Under the pieces are notes generated by a model, which was not told the origin of the DNA, did not search any database, and worked only from the letters and a program-made list of their open reading frames with translations. Of a DNA stretch of 40,663 nucleotides, positions 24,927 through 33,079 are shown piece after piece; position 1 is the first letter of the stretch; each line of letters opens with the position of its first letter. The translations under genes were made by a program, and so were the position numbers. This DNA is from an uncultured Lachnospiraceae bacterium (lineage in GTDB: Bacteria; Bacillota; Clostridia; Lachnospirales; Lachnospiraceae): positions 1-40,663 of the forward strand of contig CAMEOT010000026.1 of assembly GCA_945929965.1 (NCBI GenBank). The letters are read 5' to 3'.

Positions 24927-25184
24927 ATGAAAGAATTCAAATATGTTATCACAGATCCCGAAGGTATTCATGCACGTCCCGCAGGAGAACTGGTAAAGGC
25001 AGCCAAGGAATTTAACTGTGCAGTTACCCTGACCAAGGACGGCAAGACCGGAGACTGCAAGAGAATCTTCGGTATCATGGGTCTGGCAGTCAAAGCCGGC
25101 AATGAGATCACCCTGACCTTCGATGGTGAGGATGAGGAGGCAGCCTATACAGCAGTTACTGAGTTTGTAAAGGCAAACCTCTAA
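24927..25184 (+). CDS. ptsH: Phosphocarrier protein HPr, Ser46 replaced by Arg
   Basis: Carries phosphate from Enzyme I to the sugar-specific EIIs. The catalytic site GIHARPA is intact with His15, and the 85-residue fold is normal. The regulatory segment reads DCKRIFGIMGLAV: residue 46, the Ser phosphorylated by HPr kinase in most Firmicutes HPr, is Arg (codon AGA). The protein should work in transport but could not form HPr-Ser-P for CcpA-type catabolite control. It is preceded by AAAGGAG and lies 38 nt after fruA. A canonical HPr may exist elsewhere in the genome. Confidence 0.93.
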   Translation: MKEFKYVITDPEGIHARPAGELVKAAKEFNCAVTLTKDGKTGDCKRIFGIMGLAVKAGNEITLTFDGEDEEAAYTAVTEFVKANL

Positions 25185-25222
25185 AACAGAGCAAGCGGAA
25201 TCGGCAGGAGAGGAGAAGAGCC

Positions 25223-26875
25223 ATGGAAGTCTACCAGGGAAAAAGCGTATTCGGCGGAATCGCCATCGGCAGAATCAATGTTCATAAAAAGGACGAACAG
25301 CAGGTAAAACGTGTCAAGATCGAAAATTCCGACCGGGAGATCGAACGTTACAGACAGGCAAAACAGACAGCTATGGAGCAACTGCAGGGGCTGTATCAGA
25401 AGGCTTTGAAAGAAGTAGGAGAAGCCAATGCCGCTATTTTTGAGATTCACCGGATGATGTTGGAAGATGATGACTATAACGAATCCGTTGAGAACATTAT
25501 TCGTATGCAGCAGGTGAATGCGGAGTACGCAGTGGCGTCCACCGGAGATAATTTTGCCCAGATGTTTGCATCCATGGAGGATGATTACATGAGAGCAAGA
25601 TCTGCGGATGTCAAGGATATCTCGGAGAGGGTATTAAGCGTACTGGGCGGAAGAACAGCGAGTACGGTAGCTTCTAAAGAGCCGGTGATCATCGTGGCAG
25701 ACGACCTGGCTCCCTCCGAGACAGTTCAGCTGAACAAGGATCTTGTACTTTCCTTCGTGACCGTACACGGTTCTGTGAATTCCCATACAGCGATTCTCGC
25801 CCGTACCATGAGTATTCCGGCACTGATCGGCACCGATATTCCTTTAAGTGAGGCAATTGACGGAAAACTTGGCATTGTAGACGGACGCTGCGGCTGCATC
25901 TATGTGGATCCCGATGAAGAGACTTTGAGCAAAATGCAGAAGTTAAAGCAGGAAGAGCAGGAGAAAAAAGAACTGCTCCAGACCCTGAAGGGAAGAGAAA
26001 ATGTCACTATTGACGGTAAGAAGATCATGCTCTATGCTAATATAGGTAACAGCAAGGATCTGGCGGCGGTACTGCAGAACGATGCCGGCGGTATCGGACT
26101 GTTTCGAAGTGAATTTATCTATCTGGAGAGAGAGACCTTCCCCACGGAGGAAGAGCAGTTCCAGATCTACCGTACCGTGGCGGAGACCATGGCAGGTAAG
26201 CCCGTGATCATTCGTACTCTGGACATCGGTGCAGATAAAAAATGTGACTACTTCGAGATGGAACCGGAGGAGAATCCAGCAATGGGATGTCGGGCCATCC
26301 GTATCTGTCTGACCAGACCGGAGATTTTTAAGACCCAGCTGCGCGCACTGTTCCGCGCCAGTGCCTTCGGCAACATCTCTATCATGTATCCCATGATCAT
26401 CAGTGTGGATGAAGTATACCGGATCAAGGAAATCGTGGCAGAAGTGAAGCAGGAACTGACAGAGCAGGGCGTGGCATGCGGAGAACCGAAGCAGGGCATT
26501 ATGATCGAGACTCCGGCAGCGGTTATGATGAGTGAAGAACTGGCAAAAGAAGTGGATTTCTTCAGTATCGGCACCAACGATCTGACCCAGTACACCCTTG
26601 CCATCGACAGACAGAATCCGAAGCTGGATGCATTCTACGATCCTCATCATCCCGCAGTGTTACGCATGATACAGATGGTGGTGGACAATGCGCATAAAGC
26701 AGGTATCTGGGCAGGCATCTGCGGAGAACTGGGTGCGGATCAGACACTGACCAGACGGTTCCTTGCCATGGGTGTGGATGAATTATCCATGTCTCCCGGA
26801 AGTATTCTTCCCGTGAGGAAGATCATTCTGGAGACAGATGTGACAAAAGAAAGAGAAAACAATAATCTATGCTGA
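25223..26875 (+). CDS. ptsI: PTS Enzyme I (PEP-protein phosphotransferase)
   Basis: Takes phosphate from phosphoenolpyruvate and passes it to HPr. The N-terminal domain has the active-site region GSVNSHTAILARTMSIPAL (His near residue 188). The C-terminal PEP-binding barrel carries GIGLFRSEFIYLER, IIRTLDIGADKK and FFSIGTNDLTQYTLAIDR, ending with the CGELGAD region. At 550 residues it is slightly shorter than the usual 570. The ATG is preceded by GGAGAGGAGAAG. The stop overlaps the fruR start by 7 nt. Confidence 0.96.
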   Translation: MEVYQGKSVFGGIAIGRINVHKKDEQQVKRVKIENSDREIERYRQAKQTAMEQLQGLYQKALKEVGEANAAIFEIHRMMLEDDDYNESVENIIRMQQVNAEYAVASTGDNFAQMFASMEDDYMRARSADVKDISERVLSVLGGRTASTVASKEPVIIVADDLAPSETVQLNKDLVLSFVTVHGSVNSHTAILARTMSIPALIGTDIPLSEAIDGKLGIVDGRCGCIYVDPDEETLSKMQKLKQEEQEKKELLQTLKGRENVTIDGKKIMLYANIGNSKDLAAVLQNDAGGIGLFRSEFIYLERETFPTEEEQFQIYRTVAETMAGKPVIIRTLDIGADKKCDYFEMEPEENPAMGCRAIRICLTRPEIFKTQLRALFRASAFGNISIMYPMIISVDEVYRIKEIVAEVKQELTEQGVACGEPKQGIMIETPAAVMMSEELAKEVDFFSIGTNDLTQYTLAIDRQNPKLDAFYDPHHPAVLRMIQMVVDNAHKAGIWAGICGELGADQTLTRRFLAMGVDELSMSPGSILPVRKIILETDVTKERENNNLC

Positions 26876-27612
26876 CAGAACAACGTTATGACATTATTTT
26901 GAAATTACTGGAAGAGAAAAACAGCATTACGGTGGCGGAAGTCAAGGAACTGTTAAATACTTCCGAGTCTACGGTACGCCGTGACATCACAGCACTGCAC
27001 AATGCCGGGAAGCTGGTGAAAGTATTTGGAGGTGCAGTGGCATGTGACCGCACCGTCGTGACCCACGAACCTACCGTAGAGCAGAAGGCGGCAGTCAATG
27101 TGGAAGAAAAACAGCTGGTGGCAGCAAAGGCAGCATCCCTGATCGGACCGGAGGATTTCGTCTATCTCGACGCAGGAACCACCACGGCGTGTATGCTTAC
27201 GTATCTGACGGAGAAGAGTGCGACCTTCGTGACCAATGCGGTAGCCCATGCCAAAGCTCTGGCGGCGGCAGGATTCCGTGTCTATCTGGTAGGTGGAGAA
27301 CTAAAAGGTTCCACCGAAGCTGTGGTAGGCAACCAGGCATTGGTGAATTTACAAAGCTACCATTTCACCAAGGGATTTTTCGGCACGAACGGTATTAGCA
27401 GACAGAACGGTCTGACCACACCGGATATGAATGAAGCTATGGTGAAAAAGACCGCCATGGGACAGTGCAGAGAATGTTTTATTCTGGCGGATCATTCCAA
27501 ATTCGGTAATGTCAGTTCGGTGACTTTCGGTTCTTTTCAGGGCGGTATGATCCTTACGGACAGCTGCCCCCAGGAGTATAAGAACAGCAGCAATGTAATC
27601 ATATGTGGATGA
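26869..27612 (+). CDS. fruR: DeoR-family transcriptional regulator of the fructose operon
   Basis: The N-terminal DeoR winged helix (residues 1-57, LTEQRYDIILKLLEEKNSITVAEVKELLNTSESTVRRDITAL) is followed by a DeoR C-terminal sugar-phosphate sensor domain with YLDAGTTTACMLTYL and the GTNGISRQNGLTTPD loop. The 247-residue size is typical. Its overlap with ptsI and place in the fructose operon suggest it responds to fructose-1-phosphate, as other FruR proteins do, and represses from the repeated sites at 21845-21907. The effector and operator are inference. Confidence 0.87.
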   Translation: MLTEQRYDIILKLLEEKNSITVAEVKELLNTSESTVRRDITALHNAGKLVKVFGGAVACDRTVVTHEPTVEQKAAVNVEEKQLVAAKAASLIGPEDFVYLDAGTTTACMLTYLTEKSATFVTNAVAHAKALAAAGFRVYLVGGELKGSTEAVVGNQALVNLQSYHFTKGFFGTNGISRQNGLTTPDMNEAMVKKTAMGQCRECFILADHSKFGNVSSVTFGSFQGGMILTDSCPQEYKNSSNVIICG

Positions 27613-27723
27613 GTTGGATAAAACTGTAAGATACGTTTTCCCATGGTTTCAGGTTAAAAATACAAATGCGACGCACACTATACCCTATACAGCAGTAACA
27701 CAGAATGCAGTGGGGGAATGTGT

Positions 27724-29076
27724 ATGAAGCTTTGGATCACAGAGACGGAAAAAGTAAAAAGGCAGGCAGGTGAAGATGCAGTCGTTATTTTGCAGCACTG
27801 GAAAGCAAAGGTGCGCAGATTGCGGATTTACCGGGCCTGCCTTTGCGTTATGCTTCTGTTGGCAGGCGCAGGGCTTATGGGATATGGCTATTATCTGGTG
27901 GACAGCAGTATTCCGTCCATTCTGCACGTGAGGGCGGGATCGGAAGAAGCGCTGGAACTGGATATTCCCGCAAAAGGTGAGATATTGAACGTCAGCAGGC
28001 AGGGACAGAGCAATATCCCGGAAGGTGCGGTGAGCGTGGACTTAAGCCGGCCGGTGACCATGAAGACAGGCAACCCGGACACGCTTCAGATGCAGGTGAA
28101 GCTGTTCGGGATCCTGCCACTCAAACAGATAGGCATCCGGGTGATCGAAGATCAGGAGCTGATCCCGGTGGGAGTGCCTATCGGAATCTATGTGAAGACC
28201 GAAGGGGTACTGGTGGTAGGTACCGGTGAGTTTCGCTCTGCGGGCGGAGAGAAAGTATCACCGGCAAAAAATATTGTAAAAAGCGGTGACTACGTGCTGA
28301 AGTTAAACGGTGAGGAAATTACCGAAAAAGACGATCTGATCTCGCGGATCGAAAACGGTGACGGTGCAGAGCAGATCCTAACGATCCGCAGAGGGGAAGA
28401 ATGCTTCGATGTGAAGATCTGTCCGATGCGTGACCAAAGCGGAAAATATAAGATCGGAGTCTGGGTACGGGACAATGCACAGGGAGTGGGTACTATGACT
28501 TATATTGACAGCCGGGGGAATTTCGGAGCCTTGGGGCATGGGATCAACGATGTGGATACCAGTACCCTGATGGAGATGAATGACGGAACCCTGTATCAGA
28601 CCGAGATCATTTCAATCCAGAAGGGGACTGCCGGGCATCCGGGGGAGATGACGGGAATGATCGTCTATAATGATGACCGGATCCTTGGGGACATTACCGG
28701 CAACAGCGTCCGTGGGATTTTCGGTAAGTGTAATAACAAAGCCCTGGCACTAGGCACGGAAGAAGCACTGCCCATCGGATTAAAACAGGAGATTGAAAAA
28801 GGCCCGGCACAGATTTTGTGTACTGTGGACGGCACCACCAGATATTACAATATCGAGATCACGGATATACACTTAGATCATGACAATGTAAACCGGGGAA
28901 TCGAACTGAAAGTGACCGACCCGGAATTGATCGCTCTGACCGGAGGTATCGTCCAGGGCATGAGCGGTGCACCCATTATTCAGAACGGGAAATTCATCGG
29001 AGCAGTCACCCATGTCCTTGTGCAGGACAGCACCAGAGGGTATGGGATTTTTATTGAAAACATGCTGGAGAGATAG
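27724..29076 (+). CDS. spoIVB: Stage IV sporulation serine peptidase SpoIVB
   Basis: Forespore-secreted S55 peptidase that triggers processing of pro-sigma-K through SpoIVFA in Bacillus. An N-terminal membrane anchor (about 37-57) is followed by a PDZ domain (about 160-225, GVLVVGTGEFRS...GDYVLKLNGEEI) and the peptidase domain. Catalytic His is in GALGHGINDVDT (near 272) and catalytic Ser in GIVQGMSGAPIIQNGKFIGAV (near 414). I prefer ATG 27724 because GGGGG lies 7 nt upstream; ATG 27718 is too close to it. No sigma-G promoter could be assigned with confidence in the 111-nt gap upstream. spo0A does not follow. Confidence 0.95.
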   Translation: MKLWITETEKVKRQAGEDAVVILQHWKAKVRRLRIYRACLCVMLLLAGAGLMGYGYYLVDSSIPSILHVRAGSEEALELDIPAKGEILNVSRQGQSNIPEGAVSVDLSRPVTMKTGNPDTLQMQVKLFGILPLKQIGIRVIEDQELIPVGVPIGIYVKTEGVLVVGTGEFRSAGGEKVSPAKNIVKSGDYVLKLNGEEITEKDDLISRIENGDGAEQILTIRRGEECFDVKICPMRDQSGKYKIGVWVRDNAQGVGTMTYIDSRGNFGALGHGINDVDTSTLMEMNDGTLYQTEIISIQKGTAGHPGEMTGMIVYNDDRILGDITGNSVRGIFGKCNNKALALGTEEALPIGLKQEIEKGPAQILCTVDGTTRYYNIEITDIHLDHDNVNRGIELKVTDPELIALTGGIVQGMSGAPIIQNGKFIGAVTHVLVQDSTRGYGIFIENMLER

Positions 29077-29089
29077 AACCAACGCAGGG

Positions 29090-29118
29090 TTGCTGTCCGG
29101 CACACAACATGGTAAAAT
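29090..29118 (+). promoter_or_regulatory. Candidate promoter for the helicase gene
   Basis: TTGCTG (29090-29095), a 17-bp spacer and TAAAAT (29113-29118) preceded by TGG (extended -10), about 50 nt before the TTG start at 29169. Confidence 0.45.
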
Positions 29119-29168
29119 GATACAAGTAAAAAGGTGAAGAAGTTAAGGGCGGAAAGTGGGACAATGCA

Positions 29169-31292
29169 TTGACTTTTACGGAATTTGTTCAGCACTATCA
29201 CATACAGTTAAATGAGCAGCAGATGCAGGCAGTACAGGCCACAGAAGGGCCGGTACTTCTGCTTGCAGTTCCGGGAAGTGGTAAGACCACCGTATTGGTC
29301 AGCAGACTGGGCTATATGATCTACTGCCTGGGAATAACACCGGAGTCGATCCTGACGGTGACCTATACCGTGGCGGCAACGAATGATATGCGCAGGCGTT
29401 TTGCGGGGATGTTCGGAGAGACGGATGCAGAGCGGCTGGAGTTTCGCACCATTAATGGCATTTCCCAGAAGGTGTTGCAATATTTTGCCCGGCGTACCGG
29501 GAAAACACCGTTTCAGGTGGCAGATAAAGAAGCTGTGGCTGTCATCAAACAGTCTTTTTTGGAAGTGACGGGTAAATATGCCACGGAGAATGACATCAAA
29601 GAGACACAGTTAGACATTACCTATGCGAAGAATATGCGTCTGACCCAGAAAGAGATTGGGGAAATGGATACAGATGTGGACAATTTCCCGGAGATATTTC
29701 GTACATATAATAATAAACTCCGACAGATGCAAATGATTGATTACGACGACCAGATGATCTATGCCCTGCGGATCCTGGAGCAGTATCCGGAGGTGTTAGC
29801 GCATTTCAGGGAGCAGTATCGGTACTTCTGCGTGGACGAAGCACAGGATACTTCCAGAATACAGCATGATATGATCGATTTATTGGCGGCGCAGAGCCGG
29901 AATCTGTTCATGGTGGGAGATGAAGATCAGAGTATCTATGGATTCCGGGCAGCATACCCGCAGGCGTTTATTTCTTTTGAGGACAGGCACCAGGGAGCGA
30001 GGCTTCTTCTCATGGAGACCAATTACCGCAGCAGACAGGAGATTGTCCGGGCGGCGGATGCCCTGATCCGGCGGAACAAAAACAGGCATCCGAAGAAGAT
30101 GACCGCAGCCAGGGAAGCCGGCGGCTGTGTTACAGAGATCAAGGCGGTGTCCAGACAGGGACAGTACAATTATCTGCTGAAGGTGGCGCAGGACTGCGAG
30201 CAGGAGACGGCGGTATTGTACCGGAACAACGAAAGCGCACTTCCCCTGATAGACCTGTTGGAACGAAAGGGACTGTCTTACCGGGTGAAAAATTCGGATA
30301 TGACCTTTTTTTCCCATCCGGTGGTCAACGATATCTGTGATTTCATTCACTTATCCTTAGATCCCTGGGATGGGGAGACATTTCTCCGGATTTATTATAA
30401 AATGGGTGCCGGCATCAGCAAAATGGCGGCAACGGAAGCGGTGAATGCCAACACCAGGAGGCTGACACTGTTAGACACGGTGGCGGAGATGGACGGAGTG
30501 TCCGTCTATACCAGAAAACAGTGCAAGGCACTGGCAACCCATCTGGACAATATGCGTTACGAGCCGGCGGGAAAGGCTATATACCGGATTCTGAATTATA
30601 TGGGCTATCAGGAATTCATGGATAGCCACGGGTTGGACAGCGGTAAGGCGGAGATTTTAAAGGCACTGGGGGATCAGGAGAACAGCCTGTTTGATTTCCC
30701 AGCGAGACTTAAGACACTGCAGGAGATGATAAGAGAGGGCTGCGGGAATCCGAAGAGCAATTTTATCCTGTCCACGATCCATTCCAGCAAGGGACTGGAA
30801 TATGACAGAGTGTATCTGGCGGATATGTTGGCGGGAGTGATCCCTTCCCAGATCCCACAAAGGGGCTGTGCACCGGATAATACCTATGAGGAAGAGAGAA
30901 GGCTTTATTATGTGGGAATGACGAGAGCAAAGGAACAGCTGTATGTGTTTACCTTTGGTCCGAATCTGACCTCAGCTTTTTCCAGAGAAGTGTTTGAGAA
31001 AACGACGTCGTTAAATGCTGTAAGAAGGACCGGTACGGCTGTCGGAACCAGAGGCTCGTTGCTAAAAACACCGGACAAAAAGGTGCAGAAGCTGTCTCCT
31101 AAAGAGGTGGAAGCCTGTATCTGTGCCTGCGGACCCGGACGAAAGATTCTGCATCAGAAATACGGAACCGGCAGGATCGTATCTGTATCCGGAGACGGCA
31201 GCATCGCCAAAATCCTGTTCGAGGGCGAAGACAGCACCAGAAAAATATCCCTTCCCATTGCGTTTGCGGGGAAGATCCTTACGTTAAAATAA
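29169..31292 (+). CDS. UvrD/PcrA-type superfamily 1 DNA helicase
   Basis: 3'-5' ATP-dependent helicase of the UvrD/Rep family. Motifs in order: LNEQQMQAVQATEGPVLLLAVPGSGKTTVLVSRL (Q motif and Walker A, Lys near 39), FCVDEAQDTSRIQ (Walker B), MVGDEDQSIYGFRAA (III), ETNYRSRQEI (IV), STIHSSKGLEYDRVYLADM (V) and RRLYYVGMTRAKEQLYVF (VI). The C-terminus has a PcrA-like segment (LHQKYGTGRIVSV). The start is TTG at 29169 with a weak purine-rich site. At 707 residues it resembles shorter clostridial UvrD paralogues, so it may be a second helicase rather than the genome's main PcrA. Confidence 0.9.
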   Translation: MTFTEFVQHYHIQLNEQQMQAVQATEGPVLLLAVPGSGKTTVLVSRLGYMIYCLGITPESILTVTYTVAATNDMRRRFAGMFGETDAERLEFRTINGISQKVLQYFARRTGKTPFQVADKEAVAVIKQSFLEVTGKYATENDIKETQLDITYAKNMRLTQKEIGEMDTDVDNFPEIFRTYNNKLRQMQMIDYDDQMIYALRILEQYPEVLAHFREQYRYFCVDEAQDTSRIQHDMIDLLAAQSRNLFMVGDEDQSIYGFRAAYPQAFISFEDRHQGARLLLMETNYRSRQEIVRAADALIRRNKNRHPKKMTAAREAGGCVTEIKAVSRQGQYNYLLKVAQDCEQETAVLYRNNESALPLIDLLERKGLSYRVKNSDMTFFSHPVVNDICDFIHLSLDPWDGETFLRIYYKMGAGISKMAATEAVNANTRRLTLLDTVAEMDGVSVYTRKQCKALATHLDNMRYEPAGKAIYRILNYMGYQEFMDSHGLDSGKAEILKALGDQENSLFDFPARLKTLQEMIREGCGNPKSNFILSTIHSSKGLEYDRVYLADMLAGVIPSQIPQRGCAPDNTYEEERRLYYVGMTRAKEQLYVFTFGPNLTSAFSREVFEKTTSLNAVRRTGTAVGTRGSLLKTPDKKVQKLSPKEVEACICACGPGRKILHQKYGTGRIVSVSGDGSIAKILFEGEDSTRKISLPIAFAGKILTLK

Positions 31293-31501
31293 TACATATG
31301 ATGCCAGGGTCAAAAGGTCTAAGCCCACATGAGCTTGCTCATAAGTGGGTGAAAGACCTTATGACCCGCCCCGATATGAGCATAAAAGTGGGATGATAAT
31401 CCCACGATATGCGAATAAAGGGTAGAATTGTGAGAGTGCGTAGCACGGAACAATTCGTAGGCATCAAAGTCGGGGAACTTTGACACCGACATCATACATA
31501 T
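31292..31501 (+). repeat. 210-bp structured intergenic element with several hairpins
   Basis: This element fills the gap between the helicase and yesN. Imperfect 12-bp inverted ends (ATACATATGATG at 31292-31303 and CATCATACATAT at 31490-31501, 10 of 12 pairing) enclose a 61-nt CUUG-capped hairpin (31307-31367). A perfect 7-bp hairpin (31388-31405) is flanked by near-identical 15-mers starting GATATG, and two further hairpins lie at 31425-31456 and 31464-31483. GATGCC (31300-31305) can also pair with GGCATC (31460-31465). No coding potential is visible. Confidence 0.6.
31307..31367 (+). ncRNA. 61-nt multi-helix hairpin with CUUG loop (before yesN)
   Basis: Helices from base to tip: GGGTCA/TGACCC, AGGTCT/AGACCT, CCCAC/GTGGG and ATGAG/CTCAT, closed by CTTG at hairpin positions 28-31. 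Length and helix order equal those of the hairpin at 8326-8386. The pair at positions 5/57 is C-G here and T-A there, a compensatory difference. No U-tract follows. Function unknown. Confidence 0.5.
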
Positions 31502-31516
31502 CAGAGAGGACGAGTT

Positions 31517-33076
31517 ATGTATACAATTGTAGTCGCAGACGATGAAGAAGAATTACGCAGAGCTATCATACGGAAAATCGACTGGGAAAGCATCGGCTTT
31601 CGGGTCGTGGGAGAAGCGGAAAACGGTATTGAAGCACTGGAACTGGTAGAACGGGAAGAACCGGATCTGTTACTGACGGATATCCGGATGCCCTTCGTAT
31701 CCGGAATTGAACTCGCCAGACAGGTGAGAGAGGTGCGGCCGACGACGCAGATTGCTTTCTTGAGCGGCTTCGATGAATTTTCCTATGCCCAGCAGGCAAT
31801 CCAGTACAATATCATCAGCTATATGCTAAAACCCATCACTATGACGGATCTGACGGAAGAATTGAAGAAGATCAAGCAAAAGATCGACGGGATCTTTGCG
31901 GAATTCGATGCGAGAAAATACGATGACCCCGGGTTACAGCAGTTTTTTATGCCGCTTCTTCTGGATGACTATGTGAATTTTGACAGCGTCGAACGGGAAG
32001 AACATCTGACGGAGCTGGCGATCCGAAACGGATTTTTGAAAGATTGTAATAATGACTTTCATTATGCAGTGCTTGCAATTAAGGTAGAAGATCAGGAAGG
32101 ACAGAACCGGACCAGTCTCAAACTGGTACATTCGGTGGATATGATCCTGCAGAAATATATGAAGCATTACAGTTTTGCGATGGACGGCAGGATCATTGCG
32201 GTGCTGGCAGCAACCCCGGCTTCCTTCGAACGGTATCTGCATATTGCGGTAGGAGAGATGACACAAAGTACGGAACGTATTTTGGGGATGCATTGCCATA
32301 TCGGTGTCAGCCGTGTCAGGGAGCATCTTGGGGAATGTCATGAGGCATACAGAGGTGCCATGAGTGCACTGGGGTATTGTAAGCCCGGAGAGAGCAATAT
32401 TCATTATATTGCGGATGAAGAGCGGGACAACACCATGGATATGGAACTGTCAGCGGAGTGTGTGACACAGATGGAAAGTCTGATCCGGGGCGGCTCCAGA
32501 GAAGAACTGGAACAGTATCTGAAAGATGTTTTCGACAGACTGGAGACCGGACAGGATGCTGCCTTAAAATGCAAATTCCTGATCTTCCAAATGTCTTCGG
32601 CACTGATCCGTATCGCTTATACAGTAACGGATGACAGCGCACTGTTCCAACGGTTTGCCATGCTGGAAGGCCCGGTACGGGAATCCAGAGATCGCTTCAC
32701 TGCGTTGTGTCTGGAAGTCTGGGAACTGGTCAATGCAGGCAAGAAAAAGAGCAGCCAGATTCTGTGTGAGAAGGCCATGCAGATCATCGACAAGGAGTAT
32801 GGGGATCCGTCTCTGTCACTGGTAGGTGTCAGCAGCAGTATTCATGTGAGTCCTAATTACCTCAGCGCCCTGATCAAAAAGGAGACCGGAGCAAGTTTTG
32901 TGGATCTGTTGACAAAAAAGAGAATTGAGACGGCGAGAGAACTGGTACTTGGCAGCTCCATGAAGATGCGTGAGATCGCGGAGCGCTGTGGTTACAGCGA
33001 CCAGCATTATTTCAGTTACTGTTTTAAGAAATACTGTGGAGTATCGCCCAATGCTATGCGACAGGAGAAAGAATAA
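31517..33076 (+). CDS. yesN: YesN-type response regulator with AraC DNA-binding domain
   Basis: Receiver domain (residues 1-120; Asp55 in LLLTDIRMPFVSGIEL, acidic pocket VADDEEE, MLKPIT lysine), a long middle region (about 140-400) and a C-terminal AraC helix-turn-helix pair (about 415-515, DKEYGDPSLSLVGVSSSIHVSPNYLSALIKKETG...). It would bind DNA when phosphorylated by the kinase encoded 4 nt downstream. The ATG has GAGAGGA 6 nt upstream. The natural target is the mgl operon a few kilobases on; that link is inference from gene order. The symbol describes the family, not orthology. Confidence 0.92.
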   Translation: MYTIVVADDEEELRRAIIRKIDWESIGFRVVGEAENGIEALELVEREEPDLLLTDIRMPFVSGIELARQVREVRPTTQIAFLSGFDEFSYAQQAIQYNIISYMLKPITMTDLTEELKKIKQKIDGIFAEFDARKYDDPGLQQFFMPLLLDDYVNFDSVEREEHLTELAIRNGFLKDCNNDFHYAVLAIKVEDQEGQNRTSLKLVHSVDMILQKYMKHYSFAMDGRIIAVLAATPASFERYLHIAVGEMTQSTERILGMHCHIGVSRVREHLGECHEAYRGAMSALGYCKPGESNIHYIADEERDNTMDMELSAECVTQMESLIRGGSREELEQYLKDVFDRLETGQDAALKCKFLIFQMSSALIRIAYTVTDDSALFQRFAMLEGPVRESRDRFTALCLEVWELVNAGKKKSSQILCEKAMQIIDKEYGDPSLSLVGVSSSIHVSPNYLSALIKKETGASFVDLLTKKRIETARELVLGSSMKMREIAERCGYSDQHYFSYCFKKYCGVSPNAMRQEKE

Positions 33077-33079
33077 GAT

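Noticed and set aside
25943..26650. 235-codon minus-strand ORF inside ptsI
   Set aside because: It is an antisense shadow of a well-supported gene with unlikely composition (many His and Cys) and no ribosome binding site.
27613..27717. Sigma-G promoter for spoIVB
   Set aside because: CACACTATA near 27674 is only loosely like a -10 and no matching -35 is convincing, so no promoter feature was listed.
31307..31367. Intrinsic terminator of the helicase gene
   Set aside because: Despite a strong stem there is no U-run after it (GCCCCGATATG follows), so it is listed as a structured element instead.
31373..31420. CRISPR-like repeat because of two near-identical 15-mers around a spacer
   Set aside because: Only two short, imperfect copies, the 'spacer' is itself a palindrome, and there are no cas genes in the window.
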